Source of the DNA: Arthrobacter sp. Leaf137
GTDB taxonomy: Bacteria > Actinomycetota > Actinomycetes > Actinomycetales > Micrococcaceae
Assembly: GCF_001423525.1 (NCBI RefSeq)
Contig: NZ_LMOI01000012.1
Location: forward strand, 550 to 64,549
DNA length: 64,000 bases
Direction: 5' to 3'
Under the pieces are notes generated by a model, which worked only from the letters and a program-made list of their open reading frames with translations, was not told the origin of the DNA and made no database searches. Shown here in pieces: positions 36,979-46,437 of the stretch. Position numbers and translations under genes: made by a program. Position 1 is the first letter of the stretch, and each line of letters starts with the position of its first letter.

Positions 36979-38355
36979 ATGTCTTCCTCTGCTGTCAGCC
37001 CGCCGACCATCGCGGCCCGGCCCCGCACTTCCCTCGCCGTGGCCATGCTCGGCTTCTTCGTGGTGGCCCTCGATGCCCAGATCGTCAACGTCGCCCTGCC
37101 CGCGATCCGGAACGACCTGGGCGGCGGCCTGTCCGGCCTGCAGTGGATCGTCACCGGCTACACCCTGATGTTCTCGGCCCTGCAACTGTTCGCCGGAACC
37201 TTCTCGGACCGGACCGGGGCCCGCCGCGCCTACGGCCTGGGCATGATCCTGTTCACTGTCGCGTCGGCAGCGTGCGCACTGAGTCCGAGCCTGGTTTTCC
37301 TCATCGCCGGCCGCATCCTGCAAGGCATTGGCGCGGCCATGATCACGCCCAGCTCCCTTGCGCTTATCCGGGAGGCCTACCATGACGCGGCCCAGCGTGG
37401 CCGGGCGATCGTGTACTGGGGCCTGGGCGGCTCCGTCGCTGCCGCTGCCGGTCCGGTGCTCGGCGGTGTCCTCACCCAGATCGACTGGCGGCTTATTTTC
37501 TTCGTCAACCTTCCCGTGGGCGCAGCCGCAATGTTCGTCCTCGCACGCGTCGCTCCCTCGCCCCGGCGCCCGATGCCCTTTGACTGGCTGGGCCAGATCA
37601 CCGCCGTGCTGGCCCTGGCGAGTCTGACCTACGGCATCATCGAAGGCGCCGAGGCGGGTTATGGCAGCCCCGAAATCCTCACCCTTTTCGCTGTGTTCGC
37701 TGCATCGGTCACAGCTTTCCTGCTGGCGCAGGCCCGCGGCCGCTATCCCATGGTGCCGCTGGACCTGTTCCGCTCCCGAACGGTCTCGACCACCCTGGCC
37801 ATCGCGGTGGTCACGATGGCCGCGTTTTACGGCGTCGTCTTCCTCCAAAGCCTCTATTTCCAGCAACTGCGCGGCGAGTCAGCCCTGCAGACAGGGCTGC
37901 TGTTCCTCCCGATGACCGGGCTGGTCGCGCTCCTCAACCCACTCGCGGCCCGGCTCATGACCCGGTACGGCAGCGTCGCCATGATCGCCGCCGGCCAACT
38001 GCTCATGGCCTTTGGCCTGGCCGGCCTGTGGCTGCTGCCCGCCGACGCGCCGACGCTGGTCGTGGCACTGGCAATGGTGCCCGTCGGCGTCGGCGGATCC
38101 CTCACGGTCCCCCCGATCATCGCCCTCGTCATGGATCATGTCCCGGCAGAACGTGCCGGGACCGCCAGCGGCGTGATCAACACCGCCCGGCAGATCGGCG
38201 GCTCCCTCGGCGTCGCGATCTACGGCGCCCTGCTCGCCGGGCACGACTTCATGGCCGGGCTCCGCATCGGGCTCGGGACCACCGCCGTCGTCCTCCTCGT
38301 CCTCATCGCAGCGTCCATCCCGCTCCGAAATGCGGACCAGCCCCAACACGAATAG
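36979..38355 (+). CDS. MFS transporter, DHA2-like
   Basis: Membrane protein of 458 residues with about 14 hydrophobic segments. FFVVALDAQIVNVALPAI is the DHA2 first-helix motif, FSDRTGARRAYGLG fits motif A and GPVLGGVL fits motif C. First gene of the plus-strand operon with cupin, aldo-keto reductase, flavodoxin and CMD genes. It probably exports a toxic compound that the enzymes modify; substrate unknown. Confidence 0.9.
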   Translation: MSSSAVSPPTIAARPRTSLAVAMLGFFVVALDAQIVNVALPAIRNDLGGGLSGLQWIVTGYTLMFSALQLFAGTFSDRTGARRAYGLGMILFTVASAACALSPSLVFLIAGRILQGIGAAMITPSSLALIREAYHDAAQRGRAIVYWGLGGSVAAAAGPVLGGVLTQIDWRLIFFVNLPVGAAAMFVLARVAPSPRRPMPFDWLGQITAVLALASLTYGIIEGAEAGYGSPEILTLFAVFAASVTAFLLAQARGRYPMVPLDLFRSRTVSTTLAIAVVTMAAFYGVVFLQSLYFQQLRGESALQTGLLFLPMTGLVALLNPLAARLMTRYGSVAMIAAGQLLMAFGLAGLWLLPADAPTLVVALAMVPVGVGGSLTVPPIIALVMDHVPAERAGTASGVINTARQIGGSLGVAIYGALLAGHDFMAGLRIGLGTTAVVLLVLIAASIPLRNADQPQHE

Positions 38356-38418
38356 CCCGACAGGCAACCGGCCCCGGCGGCCGCTCGCACCACTACTCAC
38401 CCCGCTCGAGGAGGCAGA

Positions 38419-38817
38419 ATGCAACACATACCCCCGGCACCTACGGCCAAGGCGCCAAAGGAAAGATTTACGGGAGAGGTTTACCTCAGTCCGCTGCATA
38501 CCGGGGAAGCCCCCTCACGGCTCGTCGCCGCCCTGGTCCACTTCACCCCCGGCGCCCGCACCGACTGGCACTCCCACCCCCTGGGCCAAACCCTGCACTG
38601 CACCTCCGGCACCGGCCTGGTCGTAAGCCGGGACGGTACCGTCATCCACCTGCGCCCCGGGGACACGGTCCACACCCCGCCAGGGGAGGAACACTGGCAC
38701 GGCGCCACCGAGGACAGCATGATGTGCCACCTCGCCCTGGTCGAGCACGACAACGGGCACAGCGCCACCTGGCACGAACCCGTTACTGACCCCGACTACG
38801 AAACCGCCCACACCTAA
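38419..38817 (+). CDS. Cupin domain protein
   Basis: Single-domain cupin of 132 residues. Metal ligands are probably His in [16 protein letters not shown] and in [10 protein letters not shown]. An AGGAGG site lies about eight bases before the ATG at 38419. The MFS gene ends 63 bases upstream. In this gene set such cupins often are found with AKR and CMD genes; the reaction is not known. Confidence 0.88.
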   Translation: MQHIPPAPTAKAPKERFTGEVYLSPLHTGEAPSRLVAALVHFTPGARTDWHSHPLGQTLHCTSGTGLVVSRDGTVIHLRPGDTVHTPPGEEHWHGATEDSMMCHLALVEHDNGHSATWHEPVTDPDYETAHT

Positions 38818-38831
38818 ACAAAGGAAACCCG

Positions 38832-39689
38832 ATGAAGAATGTAACCCTGAACAACGGCGTCGAAATGCCCATCCTGGGCTTCGGTGTCTTCCAGATCCCC
38901 GAGGAGGAAACCCAGACTGCCGTCGAAGCCGCCATCGCGGCCGGTTACCGGCACCTGGACACTGCAGCCTCCTACGGCAACGAGGCAGCAGTCGGCTCGG
39001 CCATCAAGGCCAGCGGCATCGGCCGCGGCGAGCTGTTCATCACCACCAAACTCTGGATCCAGCACGCACCCACCGGCAGCGTCGAGGACGACACCAGGCG
39101 TTCCTTCCACAATTCCCTGGAGCGGCTCGGACTGGAGTACCTCGACCTGTACCTGATCCACCAGCCGCTCGGTGACTACTACAGCGAGTGGCGGGCCATG
39201 CAGCAGCTCAACAAAGAAGGCCTCGCCCGGGCGATCGGCGTCTCGAACTTCCACCCCGACCGGCTCGTGGACCTGATCGAGCACAACGAAATTGTCCCCG
39301 CGGTGAACCAGATCGAGACCCACCCCTTCCACCAGCGCGCCGCCGACCAGGAGCTCATGCGCGGGCGCGGCGTGCAGATAGAATCCTGGGGCCCGTTCGC
39401 CGAAGGCCGCAACAACCTCTTCACCGACCCGCTGCTGAGCGAAATCGCCGAGGCCCACGGGAAGTCGGTGGCGCAGGTGGTGCTGCGCTGGCTCATCCAG
39501 CGCGATGTCGTCGTCATTCCCAAGTCCGTCCGGCCCGAGCGGATGGCGCAGAACCTCGACGTTTTCGGCTTCACCCTGACCGAGGAACAGATGGGCCGGA
39601 TCGCCACCCTGAACACCGGTGCCAGCCTCTTCTTCGACCACCGAGACCCCGACATGGTGACCTGGCTCGGCGGACGCCGGTACAGCTGA
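38832..39689 (+). CDS. Aldo/keto reductase
   Basis: NADPH-dependent carbonyl reductase of 285 residues. The tetrad is visible: Asp in [11 protein letters not shown], Tyr in the same motif, Lys in FITTKLW and His in LYLIHQPLG. The NADPH-binding signature [15 protein letters not shown] is near the C-terminus. It is 14 bases after the cupin gene, same operon. Probably detoxifies aldehydes or quinone-derived ketones. Confidence 0.93.
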   Translation: MKNVTLNNGVEMPILGFGVFQIPEEETQTAVEAAIAAGYRHLDTAASYGNEAAVGSAIKASGIGRGELFITTKLWIQHAPTGSVEDDTRRSFHNSLERLGLEYLDLYLIHQPLGDYYSEWRAMQQLNKEGLARAIGVSNFHPDRLVDLIEHNEIVPAVNQIETHPFHQRAADQELMRGRGVQIESWGPFAEGRNNLFTDPLLSEIAEAHGKSVAQVVLRWLIQRDVVVIPKSVRPERMAQNLDVFGFTLTEEQMGRIATLNTGASLFFDHRDPDMVTWLGGRRYS

Positions 39690-39702
39690 CCCCGGGTCAT
39701 CC

Positions 39703-40416
39703 ATGACCACCAACATGCCACGCATCAGCCGGCGGACCGCCCTTCGCGGGGCGGCCGCCGGCCTGACCGGAGCACTGCTGGCCGCTGGGACAACAGGCTG
39801 CACACCGGAAGGAACAACCACAGTGGCCTCACCAAACGCCAGCCCCGCCCCAACCGCCGCCACGGGGACCCCGCGCCCGGGCCCGAACGTCCGGCGCGTC
39901 CTGCTCGCTTACTTCTCCCGCGCGGGGGAAAACTACTACTACGGAGGGCGTACCAACCTGGACATCGGCAACACCGAGTTCCTGGCCGGCATGATCAGCG
40001 ATGCCATTAGCTGCGACGTCCACCGCGTCGAAGCCGCCGACCCCTATCCGGCGAGTTATGACGACACCGTGGCCCGGAACGTCCGCGAACAAAACACCGA
40101 CGCCCGCCCGGCCATCGCCAACCCCCTGCCCGGCATCGGGCAGTACGACACCGTGCTCCTGGCCAGCGGCATCTGGAACGTCCGGGCACCGATGATCATG
40201 ACGGCCTTCACCGAAAGCCACGACTTCACCGGCAAAACAATCCACCCCATCACCACCCACGCCATGAGCGGGCTCGGCAACACCGAACGTGACTACACCA
40301 GGTCCTGCCCGGGCGCAGTGATGGGCCAGGGCCTGGCGGTGAAGGGCGAGGAAGTCCGGGATGCCGGACCTGACCTCCACGCCTGGCTGCAAGCCACCGG
40401 CCTCCTCAGCAATTAG
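39703..40416 (+). CDS. Exported flavodoxin-like protein (Tat signal, lipoprotein)
   Basis: Protein of 237 residues. N-terminal ISRRTALRGAAAG is a twin-arginine signal, and the following TTGC could be a lipobox. A Thr/Ala/Pro-rich linker leads to a flavodoxin fold (about 65-235) with VLLAYFSRAGENYYYGG, LLASGIWNVRAPM and the C-terminal helix. An FMN redox protein on the outer face of the membrane is expected. 13 bases after the AKR gene. Confidence 0.85.
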   Translation: MTTNMPRISRRTALRGAAAGLTGALLAAGTTGCTPEGTTTVASPNASPAPTAATGTPRPGPNVRRVLLAYFSRAGENYYYGGRTNLDIGNTEFLAGMISDAISCDVHRVEAADPYPASYDDTVARNVREQNTDARPAIANPLPGIGQYDTVLLASGIWNVRAPMIMTAFTESHDFTGKTIHPITTHAMSGLGNTERDYTRSCPGAVMGQGLAVKGEEVRDAGPDLHAWLQATGLLSN

Positions 40417-40457
40417 CCAACCCCAACGTGCTCCACCCAACCCCAAGGACTGAACAA

Positions 40458-40778
40458 ATGAACGAACCGAATCAGACCCGCGCCCAGCAGCTCATTGGCG
40501 ACTTCGCCCCCAAACTCGTCGACCTCACGGACAACGTGCTCTTCGGAGACATCTGGGAACGCCCCGAACTGTCCCCGCGGGACCGGAGCCTGGTCACCGT
40601 TGCCAGCCTGGTCACCAGCGGCAGCACCGACCAGCTCCGCGGACACCTCACGCGAGCCAAGGACAACGGCCTCACCGAAACCGAACTCAAAGAAGCCATC
40701 ATCCACCTGGCCTTCTACGCCGGGTGGCCAAAAGCCATGTCCGCCATCACCGTCGCCAAGGAAATCTTCGCCGCCTAA
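40458..40778 (+). CDS. Carboxymuconolactone decarboxylase family protein
   Basis: All-helical protein of 106 residues: LSPRDRSLVTVASLVTSG and LTETELKEAIIHLAFYAGW are the family pattern. No CxxC is present, so it is of the gamma-CMD type without redox cysteines. Start ATG at 40458 after AAGGA. Last gene of the MFS operon. Confidence 0.88.
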   Translation: MNEPNQTRAQQLIGDFAPKLVDLTDNVLFGDIWERPELSPRDRSLVTVASLVTSGSTDQLRGHLTRAKDNGLTETELKEAIIHLAFYAGWPKAMSAITVAKEIFAA

Positions 40779-40889
40779 AGGTCAGCGAAGTGCGCCGCAG
40801 TCTTCGATGACGAGTGCCGCCCAGCTTGTCATTGGATCCCGCCTGGCCTGCCTGACCGACCGGACGGCCCTTCGGGACGCACCCCGGCA

Positions 40890-41492
40890 TTATCGGCGCG
40901 CGAGCAGGCTGACTTGAACCTCTATGTCCTGCAGAATCGCCGAGGTGGTCGAAGACGCGTTCAGGCTTGCGGCCATGGAGACGAACATGACTGACGAGAC
41001 AATCCGAGCCGTCGTTGCGGCGTTGCCGGCACTCATGCGGCCAGGACGGCCGAGGACGGCAGCGATGGCCTCCTCGGTCCGGGCAACGATGGAGAGGGCC
41101 TGGCCATGGTGCGGCTCCGTCGGATCGCCGAACACCATTTCCCGCAAATAGAAGCGTCCGTTGTCGACCTGGACGCGGTTACACTCCACGATTTCCCGCA
41201 CGATGGTCATCACCGCGTCCAGAACGTCCGGAATGGTGTCGGCCTCGGCCCGGCCCCGTTCCAGCGCTTCGGCGTAGTGGGTGTTCTGAACGAGGAGGAG
41301 GAGTTCGCCCTTGTTCCTGGCATAAAGAAACAGGGTACCGGTGCCGATGTCAGCCTTGTCGGCAATTTGCTGGGTGGTGACATCGTCTACCCCGTACTCG
41401 GCGAACAGCTCAGTGGCCGCGGCCGTAATGCGGTCCAGCTTCTCCTGCTTGTTCCGTTCCCGCCGTCCCAGCGGTTGAGGTGTAACAGGCAT
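40890..41492 (-). CDS. TetR family transcriptional regulator
   Basis: Regulator of 200 residues. The helix-turn-helix is about 20-65 (ITAAATELFAEYGVDDVTTQ, TGTLFLYARNKGELL). Start ATG at 41492 after GAGGAAC. A perfect 14-bp palindrome lies 29 bases upstream, and a site with the same arms and spacing lies upstream of the SDR gene. It is the last gene of the SDR - reductase - regulator group, so it probably represses all three. Confidence 0.9.
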   Translation of the reverse strand: MPVTPQPLGRRERNKQEKLDRITAAATELFAEYGVDDVTTQQIADKADIGTGTLFLYARNKGELLLLVQNTHYAEALERGRAEADTIPDVLDAVMTIVREIVECNRVQVDNGRFYLREMVFGDPTEPHHGQALSIVARTEEAIAAVLGRPGRMSAGNAATTARIVSSVMFVSMAASLNASSTTSAILQDIEVQVSLLARR

Positions 41493-41520
41493 CGGGTTCC
41501 TCTGTACTCAAACTGACTGG

Positions 41521-41534
41521 ACTCAATATTGAGT
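41521..41534. promoter_or_regulatory. Perfect palindrome upstream of the TetR gene
   Basis: ACTCAATATTGAGT, a perfect 14-bp dyad, with the half sites ACTCA and TGAGT four bases apart. The same arms and spacing recur at 43500-43513. Confidence 0.7.
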
Positions 41535-41600
41535 ATATCGAACCAGGCGTGGTTCTCCTTGGGCATGAAGTCGGGACGCGCGTGATGAGGTAGGACCGGC

Positions 41601-42599
41601 TCAGTTGGTGACGGTGAGTACAGCTTTACCCCGGAAGCCCCCTGCGGCCAGGGACTCCAGTGCCGCAGGGGTTTCGTCGAAGCTGGAAACCTTCCCGACG
41701 ACGGGGCGCAAGACGCCCGCGTCCACCAGGGCGCTGATCTGGCGCAGTTGGTCCCCGCTGGCCCGCATGAAAAGGAACTCGTAGCTGACGCCGAGCTTCC
41801 GTGCTTGCCTGCGGACCCTGCTGCTGAGGCCTGCAATAGCAAGGCGAAGTACGGGGTTCAGCCGGGCTTCGCGCGCAAAGCCGGGATCCGGCGGCCCGGA
41901 TATTCCGATCGCCTTGCCGCCAGGTTTGACAATACGCAGTGACTTTTCCAGGGTTTTCCCGCCGAGGCTGTCCAGCACGAGGTCGTAGCCGCTGAGGAGT
42001 TGCTCAAAATCCTGGCTGCGGTAGTCGATCACGATGTCGGCCCCGAGGTCCCGTACGAAGTCGGCGTTGGGGTGGCTCGCGGTGGTCGCAACTGTCGCGC
42101 CCAGGTGCTTGGCAAGCTGGACAGCGATGGAACCGACCCCTCCGGCGCCGGCATGAATGAGGACCTTCTGCCCGGGGCGCACATTTCCCCGCTCCACGAG
42201 GGCTTGCCACGCGGTGAGCGCCACGAGCGGCAGTGATCCCGCCTCCACCATGCTGACCGAAGCCGGTTTCAGCGCCAAGTCTCCCTCTGCAACGGCAATC
42301 CGCTCAGCAAACGAGCCGATACGGTCTTTCCGGGGACGGGCGTACACTTCATCCCCCGGTTTGAACCCGCGGACGGCTGCCCCCACTGAGAGCACAGTGC
42401 CGGCAACATCGTTGCCAAGCACCAGTGGAAGCTTGTAGGGGAGGATCTGTTTGAACTCACCCGTGCGGATCTTCTCGTCCAGCTGGTTGAGGCCGGCTGC
42501 CTGGACTTTCACCAGCACATCCCCTTCGCCAACTATCGGCTCGGCAACCTCAGCTTCGCTGAGTGGTTCCTTGTAACTGTTGATAACAAAAGCCCGCAT
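41601..42599 (-). CDS. NADP-dependent quinone oxidoreductase-like protein (MDR family)
   Basis: Medium-chain dehydrogenase of 332 residues without zinc ligands. The N-terminal GroES-like domain reads YKEPLSEAEVAEPIVGEGDV, and the cofactor motif AGAGGVGSIAVQLAKHLGA is about 150-168. Start ATG at 42599 after AAGGAG. It lies 81 bases after the SDR gene and 108 bases before the TetR gene. It probably reduces quinones or enones. Confidence 0.92.
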   Translation of the reverse strand: MRAFVINSYKEPLSEAEVAEPIVGEGDVLVKVQAAGLNQLDEKIRTGEFKQILPYKLPLVLGNDVAGTVLSVGAAVRGFKPGDEVYARPRKDRIGSFAERIAVAEGDLALKPASVSMVEAGSLPLVALTAWQALVERGNVRPGQKVLIHAGAGGVGSIAVQLAKHLGATVATTASHPNADFVRDLGADIVIDYRSQDFEQLLSGYDLVLDSLGGKTLEKSLRIVKPGGKAIGISGPPDPGFAREARLNPVLRLAIAGLSSRVRRQARKLGVSYEFLFMRASGDQLRQISALVDAGVLRPVVGKVSSFDETPAALESLAAGGFRGKAVLTVTN

Positions 42600-42680
42600 C
42601 CGGGTTGCTCCTTCGGGGTCGTGTTCATAGGGCTGACGTGGGCCACGGCAGCATCGCGGCCCACGGCCGTGCGGCTGTAT

Positions 42681-43394
42681 CTAGGACTTGCTGCGCGCAA
42701 GTTGTGGGTAGACCGCCTCGATGGGGGCACTGAGCCCGGCCTTGAGCTGCACAGACGTCTGGTCGGCGAGGACCTCGTACTCGCCGGCTTCCACGGCATC
42801 CAGCACCGTGGTGACCAGATCAACCGGGTCCATCTTGGGATCGGTGGAGTGCGCCGCCATCGACGTGTCGACATAGCCGACATGGACGCCCACCACGTGC
42901 ACCCCTTCGGGTGCCAGCTCCAGGCGCAGCGAGTTGGTGACCGACCATAGTGCTGCCTTGGTGGCACTGTATATGCCGCCAACGGCGTACCAGCTCATCG
43001 CGGAGTGGATGTCGATCATCGCGGATTTCTCCTTCGCTGTCAGGACCGGCGCGAAAGCGCGGGCCAGAAACAGGGGGCCGAGGAAGTTCGTCTCGACGTT
43101 GTTACGGATTTCCGCGTCCGAATGGGTGAGGATGCCCGGGGTAGCGACGCTGGCTCCAGCATTGTTGATCAACACGGTGACGTCATCCGCGGCCTTCACG
43201 GCAGCCTGGATTGAGTCCGGGTCCGTGATATCGAGGGCAAGCGGGACGATGCGCTCATTATCCCAGCTGCGCGGGGTGCGGGCGGTGGCGTAAACCTTGC
43301 TGGCGCCGCGGGCCAGGGCGCTGTGAACGAATTGTGTGCCGATGCCGCCGTTGGCACCGGTAACGAGGACGACTGCTCCATTGAGTGGGTACAT
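42681..43394 (-). CDS. Short-chain dehydrogenase/reductase
   Basis: NAD(P)-dependent SDR of 237 residues. Cofactor motif VTGANGGIGTQFV, NNAG at about 80, and catalytic YSATKAALW. The start is ATG 43394 with GGAAGG upstream; the longer frame to 43505 runs through the operator and is not likely translated. First gene of the TetR-controlled group. Confidence 0.92.
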   Translation of the reverse strand: MYPLNGAVVLVTGANGGIGTQFVHSALARGASKVYATARTPRSWDNERIVPLALDITDPDSIQAAVKAADDVTVLINNAGASVATPGILTHSDAEIRNNVETNFLGPLFLARAFAPVLTAKEKSAMIDIHSAMSWYAVGGIYSATKAALWSVTNSLRLELAPEGVHVVGVHVGYVDTSMAAHSTDPKMDPVDLVTTVLDAVEAGEYEVLADQTSVQLKAGLSAPIEAVYPQLARSKS

Positions 43395-43499
43395 AGTGGA
43401 AACCTTCCTGGGCTGTTTGCCGTGCGCGCCGGTTGGAGCGAACGGTGCGGGGACCGGACGACCCCCGCTCACCACCCGGCATTTCGTCAGGGTGACTAC

Positions 43500-43522
43500 A
43501 CTCATAACTGAGTGCGCTCAGT
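43500..43522. promoter_or_regulatory. Operator region upstream of the SDR gene
   Basis: ACTCATAACTGAGT (43500-43513) has the same ACTCA-N4-TGAGT arms as the palindrome upstream of the TetR gene. A second overlapping dyad, ACTGAG-TGCG-CTCAGT, covers 43507-43522. TATATT next to it may be a -10. Confidence 0.65.
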
Positions 43523-43641
43523 ATATATTCCCAACGTCTAAAGAAAGCAACGGGGCTGCCGCGGTATCAGCGTTGCGCGATCCACCCGGCAGGGATTTGC
43601 CGTGAACGTACCTGGGCAGGGGGAAGCGAGATCCACGACCG

Positions 43642-44394
43642 TCAGGCTGCCGGCAGCGGCGGCAGCAAATCAGCCAGAGACAGCCTGGTGAGTGACGTGG
43701 ACGCGGCCACGGAGAGCGCGGCGGCGTATCCCGGAGGGGCAGGAAGGAAGACCGCAGTCAGTCCGTGCACCTGCGGATGGGCGGGGCTGTCGGCCCGGAG
43801 GACGGGGCAATTGCCCTCGGCGGCAGAACTGCCGGCCAGATGGACTCCGGCCGGAGGTACGCTGAGGCCGAGCCCGGCCGCCTTGAGTACTGCTTCCTTA
43901 GCCACCCACAGGCGGAGCCGCGCCGGTATGTCACCGGGGGCAAGCGCCTCACGCTCGGCCGCGGACGCCACGTAATGGTCGAATCCGCTGTGCAGGGTGT
44001 CGGGAATGTGTTCGATATCCGTGCCGACCGGGGTGCCCTCAGGCCCTGCGGCCACCATCACGGCGCCGTTGCTCCGGGACAGGCTGAGGCTGGCCCCCGC
44101 GACTGCGGGCTTGCCGTGGCCGGTGCTCCCGCAGCCGGCGCATCGCCGGGTGACTTCCAGCTGCGGCGCTTCGGCGAAGCCGCGCCCCAGCCGGTGCGCA
44201 GCCAGCAGCCGGAACAAAGCATGGGATGCCATGTAGTCCAGGCGGTCTCCGGGGCGGGTAAAGCGACGGGCGGATTGTGCTTCGGCAGGGCTGAGGTGGG
44301 CCGCCAAACCGCCCGTCGGCGCGCAGGCAGCCTCGAGATCTGCAGAGAAAACAGTGAGGAAAACCGTGCCGGCAGGAGGGTTTCGGCTGTTCAT
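43642..44394 (-). CDS. 4'-phosphopantetheinyl transferase (Sfp type)
   Basis: Enzyme of 250 residues that converts the apo carrier domains of the NRPS to the holo form using CoA. The two hallmark motifs are present: VGTDIEHI (Mg ligands) and LWVAKEAVLKAAGLGL. It is the last gene of the biosynthetic operon and overlaps the exporter permease gene by four bases. Its presence in the cluster suggests the NRPS has its own activating enzyme. Confidence 0.9.
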   Translation of the reverse strand: MNSRNPPAGTVFLTVFSADLEAACAPTGGLAAHLSPAEAQSARRFTRPGDRLDYMASHALFRLLAAHRLGRGFAEAPQLEVTRRCAGCGSTGHGKPAVAGASLSLSRSNGAVMVAAGPEGTPVGTDIEHIPDTLHSGFDHYVASAAEREALAPGDIPARLRLWVAKEAVLKAAGLGLSVPPAGVHLAGSSAAEGNCPVLRADSPAHPQVHGLTAVFLPAPPGYAAALSVAASTSLTRLSLADLLPPLPAA

Positions 44395-45191
44395 CGCCGG
44401 CTGATGCGCCGGTACTGGGTGATGGCCAGCGGCGCGAACACGGCAATGATCCCGACGCTGCAGAGCACCGAGTAGAGCACTGCGTTATCCGCCGCCCAGC
44501 CGCCCGGAACGCCGAATCCGGCGGGGGCCGCGTTCCCGAACAGTTCGCGCGCCGTAGTGGCGACGGCGGTCACGGGGTTCCATTCGGCGATGGTCCGCAG
44601 CGGACCGGGCAGGGTATCCACCGAGACAAATGCCCCGGAGATGAACGTGACGGGGAACAGCCACACGAGGCCCAGGCTTTGCGCCACTTCGACGCTGCGT
44701 GCGGTCAGCGCGATCACTGCACCGATCCAGGACACCGCGAAGGCGAAGAGCAGCAGCAGGGCCAGCGCCGCGAGGGCGGCGCCGGGGCCATTGGTGATCC
44801 GCCAGCCGATGGCCAGACCGCACAGCATGGTGGCCGCTACGGACAGTACGCTGGTGGCGAGGTCGGAGGTGGTGCGGCCCAGGATGACAGCGCCACGGGA
44901 CATCGGCAGGGACCGGAACCTGTCGATGAGCCCCAGTTGCAGGTCCTTGGCGAGGTACACGGCCGTGAAGGAGGCGTTGAAGGTGAGCGTCTGCGCCAGG
45001 ATTCCGCCGATCAGGAAGCTTCGGTACTGGTCGCCGCCGAGGGTGCCGCCGAATACGAAGCCGAGCAGCAGCACGAACATGATGGGCTGCACGAGGCCGG
45101 TCACCAGGGCGCCGGGTGTCCGGAGGACATTGAGGAGGTTGCGGCGGGCAATGACGGAGCTGTCCCTCGCGGCTGCGGTAATGGCGGTCAT
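44391..45191 (-). CDS. ABC-2 type exporter permease (DrrB-like)
   Basis: Membrane protein of 266 residues with six hydrophobic segments and the ABC-2 signature around VWLFPVTFISGAFVSVDTLP. It pairs with the ATPase gene it overlaps by four bases. In antibiotic clusters such pairs (DrrAB) export the product. Here the NRPS product is the probable cargo. Confidence 0.9.
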   Translation of the reverse strand: MTAITAAARDSSVIARRNLLNVLRTPGALVTGLVQPIMFVLLLGFVFGGTLGGDQYRSFLIGGILAQTLTFNASFTAVYLAKDLQLGLIDRFRSLPMSRGAVILGRTTSDLATSVLSVAATMLCGLAIGWRITNGPGAALAALALLLLFAFAVSWIGAVIALTARSVEVAQSLGLVWLFPVTFISGAFVSVDTLPGPLRTIAEWNPVTAVATTARELFGNAAPAGFGVPGGWAADNAVLYSVLCSVGIIAVFAPLAITQYRRISRR

Positions 45192-46165
45192 ACGGTCACT
45201 TCCTCCTTATCGGCGTCCGTCACGGACGCGTCGGTGGCGTGGCCGGTCAGTTTAAGGAACACATCGTCCAGGGTGGGCCTGCGGAGCGAGGCCTCTTCCA
45301 CTGGGAGGGCCCGAGCGTCCAGTTCGGTCAGGATGCGCACCAGGGTGCGGTGGCCTTGCGGGGCGGCGATGGACACGCCCACGTTCTGCGGATCCAGCAC
45401 GGGCCGGACGTCCGGGCCTGCCGCGGCATGGAGCACGGCGGCTGCAGCAGGCAGGTCGGCAGCATGGCGCATTACGACGCCGATGCGTTCAGTTCCGGCA
45501 TTTTGCTTCAGTTCGGCGGCCGTCCCCTCGGCGATGACCTTGCCGTGGTTGATGACGGCAATGTTGTCAGCCAGCCGGTCCGCTTCTTCCAGGTACTGGG
45601 TAGTCAGGAGCACCGTGGTGCCGTCGGCGACGAGCCGGGAGACGACGTCCCACGTGTCCAGGCGGCCGCGCGGGTCCAGCCCTGTGGTGGGTTCGTCGAG
45701 AACTACCACCTTCGGCCGGGCCACGATTGCACCCGCAAGGTCCAGTCGGCGCCGCATTCCACCGGAGAAGGTTCCGGACCGTTTGGCTGCCACATCGGTG
45801 AGCCTGAAATTCTCAAGCAGCTCCGACGCCCTGGCGGACGCCGTACGCCGGTTCATGCCGTACAAACGCCCCACCATGTGCAGGTTCTCGAACGCGGTGA
45901 GTTTTTCGTCTACGGCCGCATACTGCCCGGACAAGCCCAGGTTCCGCCGCACCAGGTCCGGGGCTGCCAGCACGGAGTGCCCTGCCACCCGGGCGTCCCC
46001 GCTGTCCGGAGCCAGCAGCGTGGTGAGAATCTTGACGGTGGTGGTCTTCCCGGAACCGTTCGGCCCCAGGAGCCCCAGTACGGTTCCTTCGCCCGCCTTC
46101 AGGGTCAAGCCGTCGAGGGCTTTGAAGTTGCCGAAACTCTTGCTGACGTTCTCTACGCGGATCAC
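45188..46165 (-). CDS. ABC exporter ATPase (DrrA-like)
   Basis: ATPase of 325 residues. Walker A LGPNGSGKTTTVKIL, signature FSGGMRRRLDLAGA, Walker B VVLDEPTTGLDPRG, then the C-terminal region of DrrA-type proteins. I choose GTG at 46165, overlapping the MbtH stop by four bases (GTGA), and giving VIRVENVSKSFGNF as N-terminus; an ATG at 46213 lies inside the MbtH gene. It powers the exporter with DrrB-like permease. Confidence 0.9.
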   Translation of the reverse strand: MIRVENVSKSFGNFKALDGLTLKAGEGTVLGLLGPNGSGKTTTVKILTTLLAPDSGDARVAGHSVLAAPDLVRRNLGLSGQYAAVDEKLTAFENLHMVGRLYGMNRRTASARASELLENFRLTDVAAKRSGTFSGGMRRRLDLAGAIVARPKVVVLDEPTTGLDPRGRLDTWDVVSRLVADGTTVLLTTQYLEEADRLADNIAVINHGKVIAEGTAAELKQNAGTERIGVVMRHAADLPAAAAVLHAAAGPDVRPVLDPQNVGVSIAAPQGHRTLVRILTELDARALPVEEASLRRPTLDDVFLKLTGHATDASVTDADKEEVTV

Positions 46166-46374
46166 TGCGAAGCGGCGAGCTCGGAAACCTTGCGCGGAGC
46201 CATGTCCGTCCACGTCTGCGACACGTACTCAAGGCACGCTTCCCGGCTGTCGGGCCCGAACATGGTTACCCACCCCTCGGGGACGGCAGCGAAGACCGGC
46301 CAGAGGGAATGCTGCTGGTACTCGTTGACCAGTACGGAGAAGGTTGCGGACTTGTCATCGAACGGGTTCGTCAT
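46162..46374 (-). CDS. MbtH-like protein
   Basis: Small protein of 70 residues that binds adenylation domains of NRPSs and keeps them soluble or active. The core reads NEYQQHSLWP, then PEGW and WTDMAP. Compared with the family signature (NxExQxSxWP, PxGW, WTDxRP) two positions differ: Tyr for Glu and Ala for the final Arg. It follows the NRPS gene by 63 bases and overlaps the exporter ATPase gene. Confidence 0.9.
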   Translation of the reverse strand: MTNPFDDKSATFSVLVNEYQQHSLWPVFAAVPEGWVTMFGPDSREACLEYVSQTWTDMAPRKVSELAASQ

Positions 46375-46437
46375 TATGACCTTTCCTGGCGTTTTTGGAT
46401 GTGTGCGGGGCCCCAGGCGTCACAGGAGCATCATCTG

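Noticed and set aside
36355..37866. 503-codon open frame on the minus strand across the XRE/MFS boundary
   Set aside because: Overlaps the MFS gene antisense and the regulator in another frame; charged repetitive composition typical of a shadow frame.
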